A DNA stretch of 64,000 nucleotides from Allobosea sp. CRIB-10 (lineage in GTDB: Bacteria; Pseudomonadota; Alphaproteobacteria; Rhizobiales; Beijerinckiaceae), in contig NZ_FOKP01000015.1 of NCBI RefSeq assembly GCF_900112185.1, positions 62,001 through 126,000 on the forward strand, given 5' to 3'. Numbering within the stretch: the stretch's first letter is position 1; each line of letters starts with the position of its first letter. The notes under the pieces were generated by a model that was not told the DNA's origin, did not search any database, and worked only from the letters and a program-made list of their open reading frames with translations. Both the position numbers and the translations under genes were made by a program. Positions 44,390 to 52,826 of the stretch are shown here, one piece after another.

Positions 44390-45385
44390 ATGAAACGTTT
44401 CTGTATTGCGGCCAGCGCCGCGCTCGCTTCCGTCATCGCCGCGGTGGTTCCGGCCGCGGCCTGGCAGCCGACCAAGCCGATCGAATTCGTGGTGACCTCG
44501 GGTCCCGGTGGTGGCACCGACAATTTCGCCCGCATCGTCCAGTCGATCATCACCAAGCACAAGCTGGTCGAGCAGCCGGTCGTCGTGCTCAACAAGGGCG
44601 GCGGCAGCGGCGCCGAGGGCTATATCTACGGCAAGGGCGCCAAGGGTGATGCCCACAAGGTCGTCTTCGGGACCAACAACGCCTATCTGCTGCCCTATGT
44701 CGCCAAGCTCGGTTACAAGCTCTCCGACCTGACCCCGGTCTCGGCGCTGGCGCTCGACGAGTTCCTGATCTGGGTCAAGGGCGATGCCCCCTATGCCGAC
44801 GCCAAGGCCTATGTCGAGGCGGCCAAGGCCAAGCCGGGCAGCCTCAAGATGGCGGGCAGCCAGTCCAAGGACACCGACCAGACGCTGACCGCGATGATCC
44901 AGGAGGCGACCGGCGCCAAGTGGATTTACGTTCCCTTCCAGGGCGGTGGCGCGGCGGCGACCCAGCTTGCCGGCGGCCATGTCGATTCCAACACCAACAA
45001 TCCGAACGAGAACATCGGCCAGTGGAAGGCCGGCCAGGTGAAGCCGCTCTGCGTCTTCTCGCCGGTGCGCCTCGCCAAGAGCGACCCGATCCATGACGGC
45101 AAGGGCTGGGGCGACATCCCGACCTGCAAGGAAGCTGGCCTGCCGCTCGAATCCTTCCAGATGCCGCGCACCGTCTGGCTGCCGGCCGAGGTGCCCGCCG
45201 ATGCGGTCGCCTTCTATGCCGACGTGATGGAGAAGGTCAGCAAGACCCCGGAATGGGCCGAGTTCATCGCCCGCACCGCGCAGACCGCCCGCTTCATGAA
45301 GGGCAAGGAGTTCACCGACTTCGTCGCCAAGGACGAGGCCGCCAACGCCAAGGTCTTCAAGAACGAAGGCTGGGTCGTAAACTGA
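44390..45385 (+). CDS. Tripartite tricarboxylate transporter binding protein (TctC family)
   Basis: A 331-residue periplasmic binding protein. The signal peptide is KRFCIAASAALASVIAAVVP with cleavage after AAA. PIEFVVTSGPGGGTDNFARI carries the family's glycine-rich ligand loop, and GSLKMAGSQSKDTDQTLTAM and QLAGGHVDSNTNNPNEN follow as typical TctC blocks. Ligands of this family are mostly di- and tricarboxylates and related acids. It delivers substrate to the TctA/TctB permease encoded after it. A palindrome separates it from TctB. Confidence 0.9.
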   Translation: MKRFCIAASAALASVIAAVVPAAAWQPTKPIEFVVTSGPGGGTDNFARIVQSIITKHKLVEQPVVVLNKGGGSGAEGYIYGKGAKGDAHKVVFGTNNAYLLPYVAKLGYKLSDLTPVSALALDEFLIWVKGDAPYADAKAYVEAAKAKPGSLKMAGSQSKDTDQTLTAMIQEATGAKWIYVPFQGGGAAATQLAGGHVDSNTNNPNENIGQWKAGQVKPLCVFSPVRLAKSDPIHDGKGWGDIPTCKEAGLPLESFQMPRTVWLPAEVPADAVAFYADVMEKVSKTPEWAEFIARTAQTARFMKGKEFTDFVAKDEAANAKVFKNEGWVVN

Positions 45386-45400
45386 CCTCGTCAATCTCCG

Positions 45401-45498
45401 GTCATCCCGGACAAGCGGCGAAGCCGCGCTGATCCGGGATCCATGCCAGAACCGTTCCGGCATGGGTCCCGGGTCTCCCTTCGGTCGCCCGGGACGAC
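45401..45498 (+). repeat. Palindromic intergenic element, family A copy 3
   Basis: The element runs from GTCATCCCGG to CCCGGGACGAC. It has arms GCGGC/GCCGC around gaa, a central GGGATCCATGCC/GGCATGGGTCCC arm and a CCCGGG/CCCGGG arm. It is in the same orientation as the copy at 16603 and lies between the TctC stop and the TctB start. Confidence 0.82.
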
Positions 45499-45539
45499 AT
45501 GGTCGGGCTGGGCGTTCGACGTTTGCAGGAGGAAAGCCG

Positions 45540-46028
45540 ATGATCAGCCGTTTCCAGGCCGAGATCGCGACCGCGCTGGCGACACTCGCCTTCGGCCTCG
45601 TCATCGTGGGCGGCGCCCGCGAGTTCGGCATCGGCTGGGATTCCTCCGGCCCGCAGCCCGGCGCGTTCCCGTTCTATTGCGGCCTGCTTATCGCGCTCGC
45701 CAGCACGGGCACGATCGCAACGACGATCGGCCGACGCATGGGCGGCTCGGCGGCGCTCGCCGGCATTGTCCTCGACAGGGAGCAGGGCAAGCGGGTGCTC
45801 GCCTTCTTCCTGCCGATGCTCGCCTTCGTCGTGCTCAGCGTCACGCTCGGCATGTATGTCGCGATGCTGCTCTATCTCGTCTTCGCGATGCGCTTCCAGG
45901 GCCGCTATGGCTGGCTGCCCTCGCTCGCGACGGCCTTCGGCACCGCCGCCTTCTTCTATCTCGGCCTCGAGAAATTCGCCCAGGTCGGCCTGCTCAAGGG
46001 GCCGGTCGAGGCGATGCTCGGCCTCTGA
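45540..46028 (+). CDS. Tripartite tricarboxylate transporter small membrane subunit (TctB family)
   Basis: A 162-residue protein with four membrane helices, as expected for TctB. FGIGWDSSGPQPGAFPFYCG between helices 1 and 2 holds the family's conserved G-x-G-x-x-P/F-like loop. FFLPMLAFVVLSVTLGMYVA and LVFAMRFQGRYGWLPSLATA are further membrane blocks. GGAGG lies just before the ATG. It supports TctA in the permease. The TctA gene follows after 22 bases. Confidence 0.88.
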   Translation: MISRFQAEIATALATLAFGLVIVGGAREFGIGWDSSGPQPGAFPFYCGLLIALASTGTIATTIGRRMGGSAALAGIVLDREQGKRVLAFFLPMLAFVVLSVTLGMYVAMLLYLVFAMRFQGRYGWLPSLATAFGTAAFFYLGLEKFAQVGLLKGPVEAMLGL

Positions 46029-46050
46029 CGCAGCGAGCCGGAGCCATCCC

Positions 46051-47568
46051 ATGGAAAACTTCGCCTCGCTCCTCCACGGTTTCCAGATCGCGCTGACGAC
46101 CCATCACGTCGCGCTGATGATGGCCGGCGTGCTGCTCGGCATCCTTGTCGGCGTCCTGCCGGGCCTTGGCGCGCCGAACGGCGTCTCGCTGATGCTGCCG
46201 CTGACCTTCTCGATGGACCCGGTCTCGGCGATCATCCTGTTGACCTCGCTCTATTGGGGCGCGCTCTTCGGCGGCTCGACCACCTCGATCCTGTTCAACA
46301 TCCCCGGCGAGCCTTCCTCGGTCGCGACCACCTTCGATGGCCACCCGATGGCCAAGCAGGGCAGGGCGACCGAAGCGCTCTCCTTCGCCTTCCTCTCGGC
46401 CGGCATCGGCGCCATGGCCGGCGTCATCCTGATCACGCTGCTTTCGGGCTGGGTCGCGCGCTTCGCGCTGAAATTCTCCTCGCCGGAGTATTTCGCTGTT
46501 TATTTCATGACCTTCGCCAGCTTCGTCGGCCTCGGCGGCGCCTCGCCGCTGAAGACGATCGTCTCGATGGCGATGGGCTTCGCCTTCGCCTCGATCGGCA
46601 TGGACTCGGTCTCGGGCAATATCCGCCTGACCTATGAGTTCGATGTGCTGCTCGCCGGCGTGAGTTTCCTGATCGCGGTGATCGGCCTGTTCGGCATCGG
46701 CGAACTGCTGCAAACCATGGAGGAGGGGCTGCGCTTCGAGGGGGTGAAGGCCAAAGTCAGCCCGCGCGACGTGCTCGCCACGGCCTTGAAGCTGCCGCGC
46801 TACTGGCTGGCGCTGCTGCGCTCCAGCATCATCGGCATCTGGATGGGCATCACGCCTGGCGGCCCGACCGCGGCCTCCTTCATGAGCTACGCCATGGCCA
46901 AGCGCTCCTCGCGCAATCCGGAGAAATTCGGCAAGGGCGAGCCCGAGGGCGTGATCTCGCCCGAGACGGCCGACCATGCCGCCGGCTCATCGGCCATGTT
47001 GCCGATGCTGGCGCTCGGCATTCCGGGTTCGGCGACGGCAGCGGTGATGATGGGCGGGCTGATGATCTGGGGCCTCAACCCCGGCCCGATGCTCTTCGTC
47101 GAGCGCCCCGATTTCGTCTGGGGACTGATCGCCTCGATGTATCTCGGCAATGTCGTCGCGGTCATCGTCGTGCTTGCAACGGTGCCGCTCTTCGCCTCGA
47201 TCCTGCGCATCCCCTTCTCGATCATCGGCCCCGCGATCGTCGTGGTCTGCTTCATCGGCGCCTATACCGTCGGCAACAAGCAGGTCGACATCTGGCTGGC
47301 GCTGGCCTTCGGCATCGTCGGCTATCTGTTCAAGAAGCTCGACTATCCGATCGCGCCGCTCGTGCTCGCCATGGTCATCGGCGACAAGGCGGAGGACGCT
47401 TTCCGCCAGTCGATGATCTTCAGCCAGGGCTCGCTCTCGATCTTCTGGTCCAACCCGCTGGTGTCGAGCCTGATGGCGATCGCTCTCGCGCTGCTGCTCT
47501 TCCCGCTGATCGGCTCGACCCGGCGCGGCATCCGCAAGCTGGTGACGGCGCGGGCGGCCAAGGCGTAA
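46051..47568 (+). CDS. Tripartite tricarboxylate transporter large membrane subunit (TctA family)
   Basis: A 505-residue protein with ten to twelve helices. LLGILVGVLPGLGAPNGVSL and the later SSAMLPMLALGIPGSATAAV are the two family signature loops (GxLPGLG and LxLGIPGSxTAA) that form the substrate path. LYWGALFGGSTTSILFNIPG is the block between them. It is the ion-coupled import channel of the system. The ribosome site is weak (GGAG eleven bases away), consistent with coupling to TctB. Confidence 0.92.
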   Translation: MENFASLLHGFQIALTTHHVALMMAGVLLGILVGVLPGLGAPNGVSLMLPLTFSMDPVSAIILLTSLYWGALFGGSTTSILFNIPGEPSSVATTFDGHPMAKQGRATEALSFAFLSAGIGAMAGVILITLLSGWVARFALKFSSPEYFAVYFMTFASFVGLGGASPLKTIVSMAMGFAFASIGMDSVSGNIRLTYEFDVLLAGVSFLIAVIGLFGIGELLQTMEEGLRFEGVKAKVSPRDVLATALKLPRYWLALLRSSIIGIWMGITPGGPTAASFMSYAMAKRSSRNPEKFGKGEPEGVISPETADHAAGSSAMLPMLALGIPGSATAAVMMGGLMIWGLNPGPMLFVERPDFVWGLIASMYLGNVVAVIVVLATVPLFASILRIPFSIIGPAIVVVCFIGAYTVGNKQVDIWLALAFGIVGYLFKKLDYPIAPLVLAMVIGDKAEDAFRQSMIFSQGSLSIFWSNPLVSSLMAIALALLLFPLIGSTRRGIRKLVTARAAKA

Positions 47569-47649
47569 TTTCTACGAGCGCGCCGCCGATCTCGAATCGT
47601 GACCACTGCCGGCTTGGCCGGTTTCCAGAAAGCAGCGAGACAGCAAGCC

Positions 47650-48567
47650 ATGAGCGAACCCTACAAGGGCATCATCCCGATCGCGCCGACGATCTTCCAT
47701 GAGAACGGCGACCTTGATCAGGAGGGCAACCGCCGGGTCATGGACCTGATGGTCGATCAGGGTGTCGACGGCATCTGCATCCTCGCCAATTTCTCCGAGC
47801 AGTTCCTGCTGACCGATGCCGAGCGCGACGAGGTCATGCGGCTTTCGATCGAGCAGGTTGCGGGCCGCGTGCCGGTCTGCGTCACCACCTCGCATTTCTC
47901 GACCCGCATCGCGGCGCAGCGCGCCAAGGCGGCGGCCGACGCCGGCGCCGGGATGCTGATGATGATGCCGCCCTATCACGGCGCGCTGCTCAAGGCCGAC
48001 GAGCAGGGCATGATCGAGCACTTCAAGATCGTGGCGGATGCAGCGGGGATTCCGATCATCCTCCAAGATGCGCCGCTTTCCGGCGTGACCATGACCGTGC
48101 CCTTTATGATCAGGCTCAACAAGGAGGTGCCGCTCGTCCGCTACTTCAAGATCGAGGTTCCCGGCACGGCCGGCAAGCTGCGCTCGCTGATCGAGGCCGG
48201 CGGCGATGCGATCGTCGGCCCCTTCGACGGCGAGGAGGCGATCACGCTGATGGCCGATCTCGACGCCGGCGCCACCGGCACGATGACCTCGGCGATGATC
48301 CCCGATTTGATCAAGCCGATCCTGGCGGCCCATGCCGCCGGCGACCGCAGAGAGGCGGCGGCGCTCTATGCGCGCGTTCTGCCGATCATCAACTACGAGA
48401 ACCGGCAATGCGGCCTGCGCTCGGCCAAGGCGGTGATGAAGGCCGGCGGCGTGATCAAGTCGGACGCCGTCCGCCATCCGCTGACGCCGCTGCATCCGCA
48501 GACGCGCGAAGGCTTGCTCGAGCTCGCACGCGAACTCGATCCGCTGGCCCTGCGCTGGGGGAAGTAA
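47650..48567 (+). CDS. DapA-family aldolase/dehydratase lacking the usual catalytic tyrosine
   Basis: A 305-residue TIM barrel of the DHDPS/NAL family. The Schiff-base lysine is Lys167 in LVRYFKIEVPGTAGK. Most members have a Tyr in an LYNxP motif at strand 5, whereas this one reads IILQDAPLSG (Gln139). MMMPPYHGAL keeps the strand-4 block. The change argues against dihydrodipicolinate synthase and suggests a sugar-acid or keto-acid dehydratase/aldolase such as the 2-keto-3-deoxyarabonate dehydratase type. It is the last gene of the TTT operon. An 8-bp hairpin follows its stop. Confidence 0.82.
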   Translation: MSEPYKGIIPIAPTIFHENGDLDQEGNRRVMDLMVDQGVDGICILANFSEQFLLTDAERDEVMRLSIEQVAGRVPVCVTTSHFSTRIAAQRAKAAADAGAGMLMMMPPYHGALLKADEQGMIEHFKIVADAAGIPIILQDAPLSGVTMTVPFMIRLNKEVPLVRYFKIEVPGTAGKLRSLIEAGGDAIVGPFDGEEAITLMADLDAGATGTMTSAMIPDLIKPILAAHAAGDRREAAALYARVLPIINYENRQCGLRSAKAVMKAGGVIKSDAVRHPLTPLHPQTREGLLELARELDPLALRWGK

Positions 48568-48580
48568 CCCAGGCGCTGAT

Positions 48581-48606
48581 GCTGCCCGTCCCTAAAGGCG
48601 GGCAGC
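48581..48606 (+). terminator. Hairpin downstream of the DapA-family gene
   Basis: GCTGCCCG (48581-48588) pairs with CGGGCAGC (48599-48606), with tccctaaagg as loop. It is 13 bases after the stop of the last gene of the TTT operon. No T-run follows. It also lies just beyond the stop of the leftward small ORF at 48612. Confidence 0.5.
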
Positions 48607-48611
48607 GTCGA

Positions 48612-48746
48612 TCAATAGGCTCCGATGCCGCCGGAGGGTGGCGGCATGTTGCCTCTTCGATCTTTGGTGATGAACTCCGGCGTCACCAGAAGCATCCGGG
48701 ACAGCCATGAGCTGTAGGCAGCTAGCAACTCTATGACGGCACGCAT
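48612..48746 (-). CDS. Candidate 44-residue small protein
   Basis: ATG at 48746 is preceded by a perfect GGAGG six bases upstream, and the frame stays open for 44 codons to TGA. The product begins MRAVIELLAAYSSWLSRMLL, an amphipathic or membrane-prone helix, continues with VTPEFITKDRRGN, and ends in a Pro/Gly-rich tail. Use of G or C at third positions is about 70 percent, below neighbouring genes. It fits a small membrane-associated protein. No family is recognised. It fills most of the gap between the TTT operon and the glyoxalase-like pseudogene. Confidence 0.5.
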   Translation of the reverse strand: MRAVIELLAAYSSWLSRMLLVTPEFITKDRRGNMPPPSGGIGAY

Positions 48747-48815
48747 AAGACGCCTCCACGATTGCAGGGGCGATCCTAGCATAAAAAAGCGCTGTTTGCC
48801 GGCAAATTCTGCAGG

Positions 48816-49174
48816 TCAGGCCTTCGTCCAGACCGCGAGTTCATAGCCGTCAGGGTCGGCGAAGTGGAAGCGTCGGCCGCCGGGGAAATCGAAGGCCGGC
48901 TTGACGATCCGGCCGCCGGCAGCCTCGATGCTGTTCTGCATGGCCGCAAGGTCATCTGCGTAGAGGATCACCAGCGGGCGCCGGGCCTCACCGTGCCGAT
49001 CGTGGTGAAGCCGCCTTCGAGGCGGCCGTCTGAGAAGGCGCAGTAGTCCGGACCGTACTCGGTCATCGTCCAGCCGAAGGCCTGCTCGTAGAAGCCTCGG
49101 GCGCGCGGGATGTCGGCGACGACGAATTCGACATAGTCGATGCGGCGGTCGTTGCTTGCAGCGGGCACGAACAT
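48816..49174 (-). pseudogene. VOC/glyoxalase-like gene with a single-base frameshift
   Basis: The first frame, from ATG 49174, gives RIDYVEFVVADIPRARGFYE and FGWTMTEYGPDYCAFSDGRL, a normal start of a VOC protein of the glyoxalase/bleomycin-resistance type. It continues through GGFTTIGTVRPGARW and stops near 48970. A second frame then reads PLVILYADDLAAMQNSIEAA and GRRFHFADPDGYELAVWTKA, the expected second half, to the stop at 48816. Adding one base near 48977 (ggcgcccg to ggcggcccg) would restore RPGGPLVILYADD and a 119-residue protein. Either the gene is newly broken or the base is a sequencing error. Confidence 0.8.
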
Positions 49175-49401
49175 TCTCCTTGTGGTCTTCCGGCATCATG
49201 GCGTTGGCGCGGTCGGCTCGTGGCAGCAATGACAGAGGGTGTGCCGTGTATCGCGACCAACCGGATTTTTCATTTCTTCGGAGTGTCGAGAGCACGAATC
49301 TCCATGCAATCCTGTGATGCGCCACGTAACGAAATCGCGTTGGCATGCTCTTTCTGCACGCCCTATCGTGCAGACACACGTTTCTCGCTCCGGAGCCCGT
49401 C

Positions 49402-50637
49402 ATGACCGCAACCGCCAGGCGCGGCTACGCGCCGGAGATCATCGTCGCTGCCGGCTGCCTGATCGCGCTGATCAGCTTCGGCCCGCGCGCCAGCGCCGGC
49501 TTGTTCCAGATCCCGATGACCTCGCAATATGGTTGGGGCCGCGACATCTTCAGCCTGGCGCTGGCGATCCAGAACCTGCTCTGGGGCCTGGGCGCGCCAT
49601 TCGCCGGTGCGCTCGCCGACCGGTTCGGCATGGTGCGGGTGCTTTGTGTCGGCGCGCTGCTCTATGCTGCCGGCCTCGTGATGATGGCCTATGCCTCGAC
49701 GCCGATGCAGCTCCATCTCGGCGCCGGCGTGCTGATCGGCTTCGGCCTTTCCGCCTGCTCCTTCAATCTGATCCTCGCGGCCTTCGGCAAGTTGCTGCCC
49801 GAGCAATGGCGCCCGCTCGCCTTCGGCGCCGGTACCGCGGCCGGCTCCTTCGGCCAGTTCCTGTTCCCGCCGATCGGCAACATCCTGATCGAGACACTGG
49901 GCTGGCAGCAGGCGCTGATCGTCTTCGCCTTCACCCTGCTGCCGGTGATCCCGCTCTCGGTGATGCTGGCGACGCGCAGTACGAGCCAGCCGACGGCAGC
50001 GCCCGGTGCGGTTGCCGCGCCGAACCAGAGCATCGCGCAGGCTCTGGCCGAGGCCTTCAGGCATCGGTCCTATGTCCTGCTCGTGCTCGGCTTCTTCACC
50101 TGTGGCTTCCAGCTCGCCTTCATCACCGTTCACATGCCTGCCTATCTCAAGGATACCGGCCTGCCGGCCTGGGTCGGCGGCTGGACGCTGGCCGCGATCG
50201 GCCTCGCCAATGCGGTGGGGTCGCTCGGCTCCGGCTGGCTGACGGCACGCATGCCCAAGCGCCATCTGCTCGCCTGGATCTATTTCGGTCGCGCCGTCGC
50301 CATCGCCGCCTTCATCATGCTGCCGCCGAGCCCGACGACCGCGATCGCCTTCGGCATCGTCATCGGCGTGTTCTGGCTCTCTACCGTGCCGCCGACTTCG
50401 GCGCTGGTCATGCTGATGTTTGGCACCAAGTACATGGCGATGCTGTACGGCTTCGCCTTCTTCTCGCATCAGGTCGGCGGCTTCCTCGGCGTGCTGCTCG
50501 GCGGCATCCTCTATGAGCAGTTCGGCTCCTACACCATCGTCTGGTGGCTCTCGGTCGCGCTCGGCGTCGCCTCGGCGCTGATCAACCTGCCGATCGTCGA
50601 GAAGCCGGTGGCGCGCGCCCTCCCGCAGCCCGCCTGA
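49402..50637 (+). CDS. MFS transporter (oxalate/formate antiporter or monocarboxylate-like)
   Basis: A 411-residue, twelve-helix transporter. ISFGPRASAGLFQIPMTSQY and YGWGRDIFSLALAIQNLLWG are typical of the MFS branch that carries organic acids. APFAGALADRFGMVRVL is the 2-3 loop (G-x-x-x-D-R-x-G). LAAIGLANAVGSLGSGWLTA marks the second half. GGAG lies seven bases before the chosen ATG. It stands alone, with acuI 87 bases downstream after a small hairpin, so a three-carbon acid could be its substrate, but that is only suggestive. Confidence 0.82.
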   Translation: MTATARRGYAPEIIVAAGCLIALISFGPRASAGLFQIPMTSQYGWGRDIFSLALAIQNLLWGLGAPFAGALADRFGMVRVLCVGALLYAAGLVMMAYASTPMQLHLGAGVLIGFGLSACSFNLILAAFGKLLPEQWRPLAFGAGTAAGSFGQFLFPPIGNILIETLGWQQALIVFAFTLLPVIPLSVMLATRSTSQPTAAPGAVAAPNQSIAQALAEAFRHRSYVLLVLGFFTCGFQLAFITVHMPAYLKDTGLPAWVGGWTLAAIGLANAVGSLGSGWLTARMPKRHLLAWIYFGRAVAIAAFIMLPPSPTTAIAFGIVIGVFWLSTVPPTSALVMLMFGTKYMAMLYGFAFFSHQVGGFLGVLLGGILYEQFGSYTIVWWLSVALGVASALINLPIVEKPVARALPQPA

Positions 50638-50652
50638 CCAAAGATGCACGGT

Positions 50653-50672
50653 CGCCGCCCTTGCAGGCGGCG
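50653..50672 (+). terminator. Hairpin downstream of the MFS gene
   Basis: CGCCGCC (50653-50659) pairs with GGCGGCG (50666-50672) over cttgca. It starts 16 bases after the MFS stop. No T-run follows, so termination strength is uncertain. Confidence 0.45.
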
Positions 50673-50724
50673 GCCGGGCGCGTCACTCCTAGGGAAAGTT
50701 CGATAGCTTCCCGGGAGTGAGTTC

Positions 50725-51711
50725 ATGTCGACCTTCAAGGCCCTCATCGCCAACAAGGGCGAAGCCGGCACCAGCGTCGCCTTCGGCGAGTTCGCCGAGG
50801 CCGACCTGATGGAGGGCGACGTCACCGTCCGCGTCACCCATTCGACGCTGAACTACAAGGACGGCCTCGCCATCACCGGCCGCGCCCCGGTGGTGCGGCG
50901 CTGGCCGATGATCCCCGGCATCGATTTCGCCGGCCGGGTCGAGACCTCCGACCATCCCAATTTCAAGCCCGGCGATCTCGTCATCCTCAATGGCTGGGGC
51001 ACGGGCGAGACGCATCTGGGCGCCTATGCCCAGAAGAGCCGGGTCAAGGGCGACTGGCTGGTGCCGCTGCCCGACGGCATGACGCCGGCCGAAGCGATGG
51101 CGATCGGTACCGCCGGCTACACCGCCATGCTCAGCCTGCTCGCTTTGGAGCGCTACGGCGTGAAGCCCGACGACGGTCCGGTCGTCGTCACCGGCGCGGC
51201 CGGCGGCGTCGGCTCGGTCGCGACCGCGCTGCTCGCCAAGGCGGGCTGGCATGTGATCGCCTCGACCGGCCGGGCCGAGGAGGCTGATTACCTCAAGGGT
51301 CTCGGCGCCGCCGAGATCATCGACCGCAATGAGCTCTCCGGCCCCGGCCGTCCGCTCGGCAAGGAACGCTGGATTGCCGGCGTCGATGCGGTCGGCTCGC
51401 ACACGCTCGCCAATGTGCTGTCGATGACCAAGTACGGCGGAGCGGTCGCCGCCTGCGGCCTGGCGCAGGGCATGGACCTGCCGGCCTCGGTCGCGCCCTT
51501 CATCCTGCGCGGCGTCGCGCTGCTCGGCATCGATTCGGTGATGTGCCCGAAGCCGCGCCGGCTCGAAGCCTGGCGCCGCCTCGCCTGCGATCTCGACCGC
51601 GACAAGCTGGCTGCGATGACCACGACGATCCCACTGGAGGATGTCGTCGAGACCGGCCGCGCCTTGCTCGACGGCAAGGTGAGGGGGCGGGTGGTCGTCG
51701 AGATCGGCTGA
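50725..51711 (+). CDS. acuI: Acrylyl-CoA reductase (NADPH), YhdH/AcuI type
   Basis: A 328-residue zinc-free medium-chain reductase. [20 protein letters not shown] and [20 protein letters not shown] are hallmark YhdH/AcuI blocks. [20 protein letters not shown] is the nucleotide-binding loop, and [19 protein letters not shown] has the GR pair expected for NADPH. AcuI reduces toxic acryloyl-CoA to propionyl-CoA, in propionate or DMSP metabolism or as a general guard. GGGAG lies eight bases before the start. No DMSP lyase is nearby. The large acyl-CoA dehydrogenase at 53968 could feed it but is not in the same operon. Confidence 0.9.
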   Translation: MSTFKALIANKGEAGTSVAFGEFAEADLMEGDVTVRVTHSTLNYKDGLAITGRAPVVRRWPMIPGIDFAGRVETSDHPNFKPGDLVILNGWGTGETHLGAYAQKSRVKGDWLVPLPDGMTPAEAMAIGTAGYTAMLSLLALERYGVKPDDGPVVVTGAAGGVGSVATALLAKAGWHVIASTGRAEEADYLKGLGAAEIIDRNELSGPGRPLGKERWIAGVDAVGSHTLANVLSMTKYGGAVAACGLAQGMDLPASVAPFILRGVALLGIDSVMCPKPRRLEAWRRLACDLDRDKLAAMTTTIPLEDVVETGRALLDGKVRGRVVVEIG

Positions 51712-51721
51712 AACCGGAAGA

Positions 51722-51829
51722 CGTCATTCTCGGGCGGAGCGAAGCACCGGCCCGAGAATCTCATGACGAGAAGGCACGAGACGGAACCTCTTCCGGTCCG
51801 GGATGCTCGGTTCAAGCCCGAGCAAGACG
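51722..51829. repeat. Palindromic intergenic element, family C copy 2 (inverted)
   Basis: Read on the minus strand, the element matches that at 11644-11751 over most of its length, including GCTCGGGCTTGA, ACCGGAAGAGG, and CCTTCTCGTCATGAGATTCTC. It lies between the convergent acuI and LysR genes. Confidence 0.82.
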
Positions 51830-51836
51830 TGCTCAT

Positions 51837-52745
51837 CTACCCCGCACCTTCCAGCAGCGCCTTCCGCTTGGCCAGCTCGCCGCCGACGAAATCCATGAAT
51901 GCGCGCACGCGTGGCGCGTGCCGGATGTCGGGATGGGTCAGGATCCACAGGCCGGTGGAGAAATCAGGGTCCGGCGGCAGCAGGCGGACGAGGCCCGGCC
52001 GCTGGTCGGCGATGAAGCAGGGCAAAGGCCCGATGCCCATCCCCTGCTCGACGGCTTCCGTCAGCCCCAGCACGGCCGAGGAGCGCAGTGCGATCCGCTC
52101 GGCCGGGACATGGTCGCGGACATAGCGGGCGGCCTTGACATAGCCGAGCGGGTCGCCGAGCGCGACCCAGTCGCGCCGGAACAGCAGCTTTGGCTCATGC
52201 GACTCGGCCTCGGTCGCCGGCGCATCGGCGCGGGCGTAGACGGCCCAGTTCAGATTGGCGAGGCGACGGCCGACCAGCGTCTCGCCGGGTGAATCGCTGG
52301 CGCGGATGGCTACGTCGGCATCGCGGCGCGAGAGGTTCAGCGTCTGGCTGGCGATGACGACGTCGAGCCGGATCAGCGGATGCGTCGCCCGGAACGCGGC
52401 GAAGATCGGCAACAGCACATGCAAATAGAGCGTGTCGGTCGTGGTAATACGCAAGTCGCCGGAGGGCGCGAGATCGCGCCCCGCGAGTCGTCGTCCGAAG
52501 GCGGTGACGTCGTCGTCGATGCGCGAGGCCAGCGTCGTCATCTCCTCGCCGGCCGAGGTCGCAACGTAGCCGGTCTTGCGTCGCTCGAAGAGGGCGTGGC
52601 CGAGCTGCTCCTCGATCTGTCCGAGCCGGCGGAACACCGTCGAATGATTGACGTTGAGCGCCGCGGCCGCGCCGGTCAGCCCGCCGGCATCGGCGATCGC
52701 CTTGATCAGGCGGAAATCATCCCAGGCGAGCTTGGACGTCGACAA
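51837..52745 (-). CDS. LysR family transcriptional regulator
   Basis: A 302-residue LysR protein of the AmpR/GcvA-like branch. The helix-turn-helix is WDDFRLIKAIADAGGLTGAA followed by LNVNHSTVFRRLGQIEEQLG, and the effector domain contains GDLRITTTDTLYLHVLLPIF and LSRRDADVAIRASDSPGETL. HSTVFRRL in the recognition helix is typical of this branch. It is convergent with acuI and follows tsaC on the same strand after 81 bases. No divergent partner gene exists, so the target is unknown. Confidence 0.85.
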   Translation of the reverse strand: MSTSKLAWDDFRLIKAIADAGGLTGAAAALNVNHSTVFRRLGQIEEQLGHALFERRKTGYVATSAGEEMTTLASRIDDDVTAFGRRLAGRDLAPSGDLRITTTDTLYLHVLLPIFAAFRATHPLIRLDVVIASQTLNLSRRDADVAIRASDSPGETLVGRRLANLNWAVYARADAPATEAESHEPKLLFRRDWVALGDPLGYVKAARYVRDHVPAERIALRSSAVLGLTEAVEQGMGIGPLPCFIADQRPGLVRLLPPDPDFSTGLWILTHPDIRHAPRVRAFMDFVGGELAKRKALLEGAG

Positions 52746-52826
52746 CGCGCATTCTCCGGCAACTCTGCGCGCAGCATTGCCAGATCTTGCGGATTTGCAA
52801 GCGTATGCTTGGCCAGGCTGCCTGGT

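Noticed and set aside
47650..48567. Lysine biosynthesis dapA
   Set aside because: The catalytic Tyr motif is missing and the gene sits in a transporter operon, so a biosynthetic role is unlikely despite the fold.
49239..50516. Alternative plus-strand frame overlapping the MFS gene, with 425 codons
   Set aside because: Its Arg-rich product has no membrane segments, while the other frame encodes a normal twelve-helix transporter.
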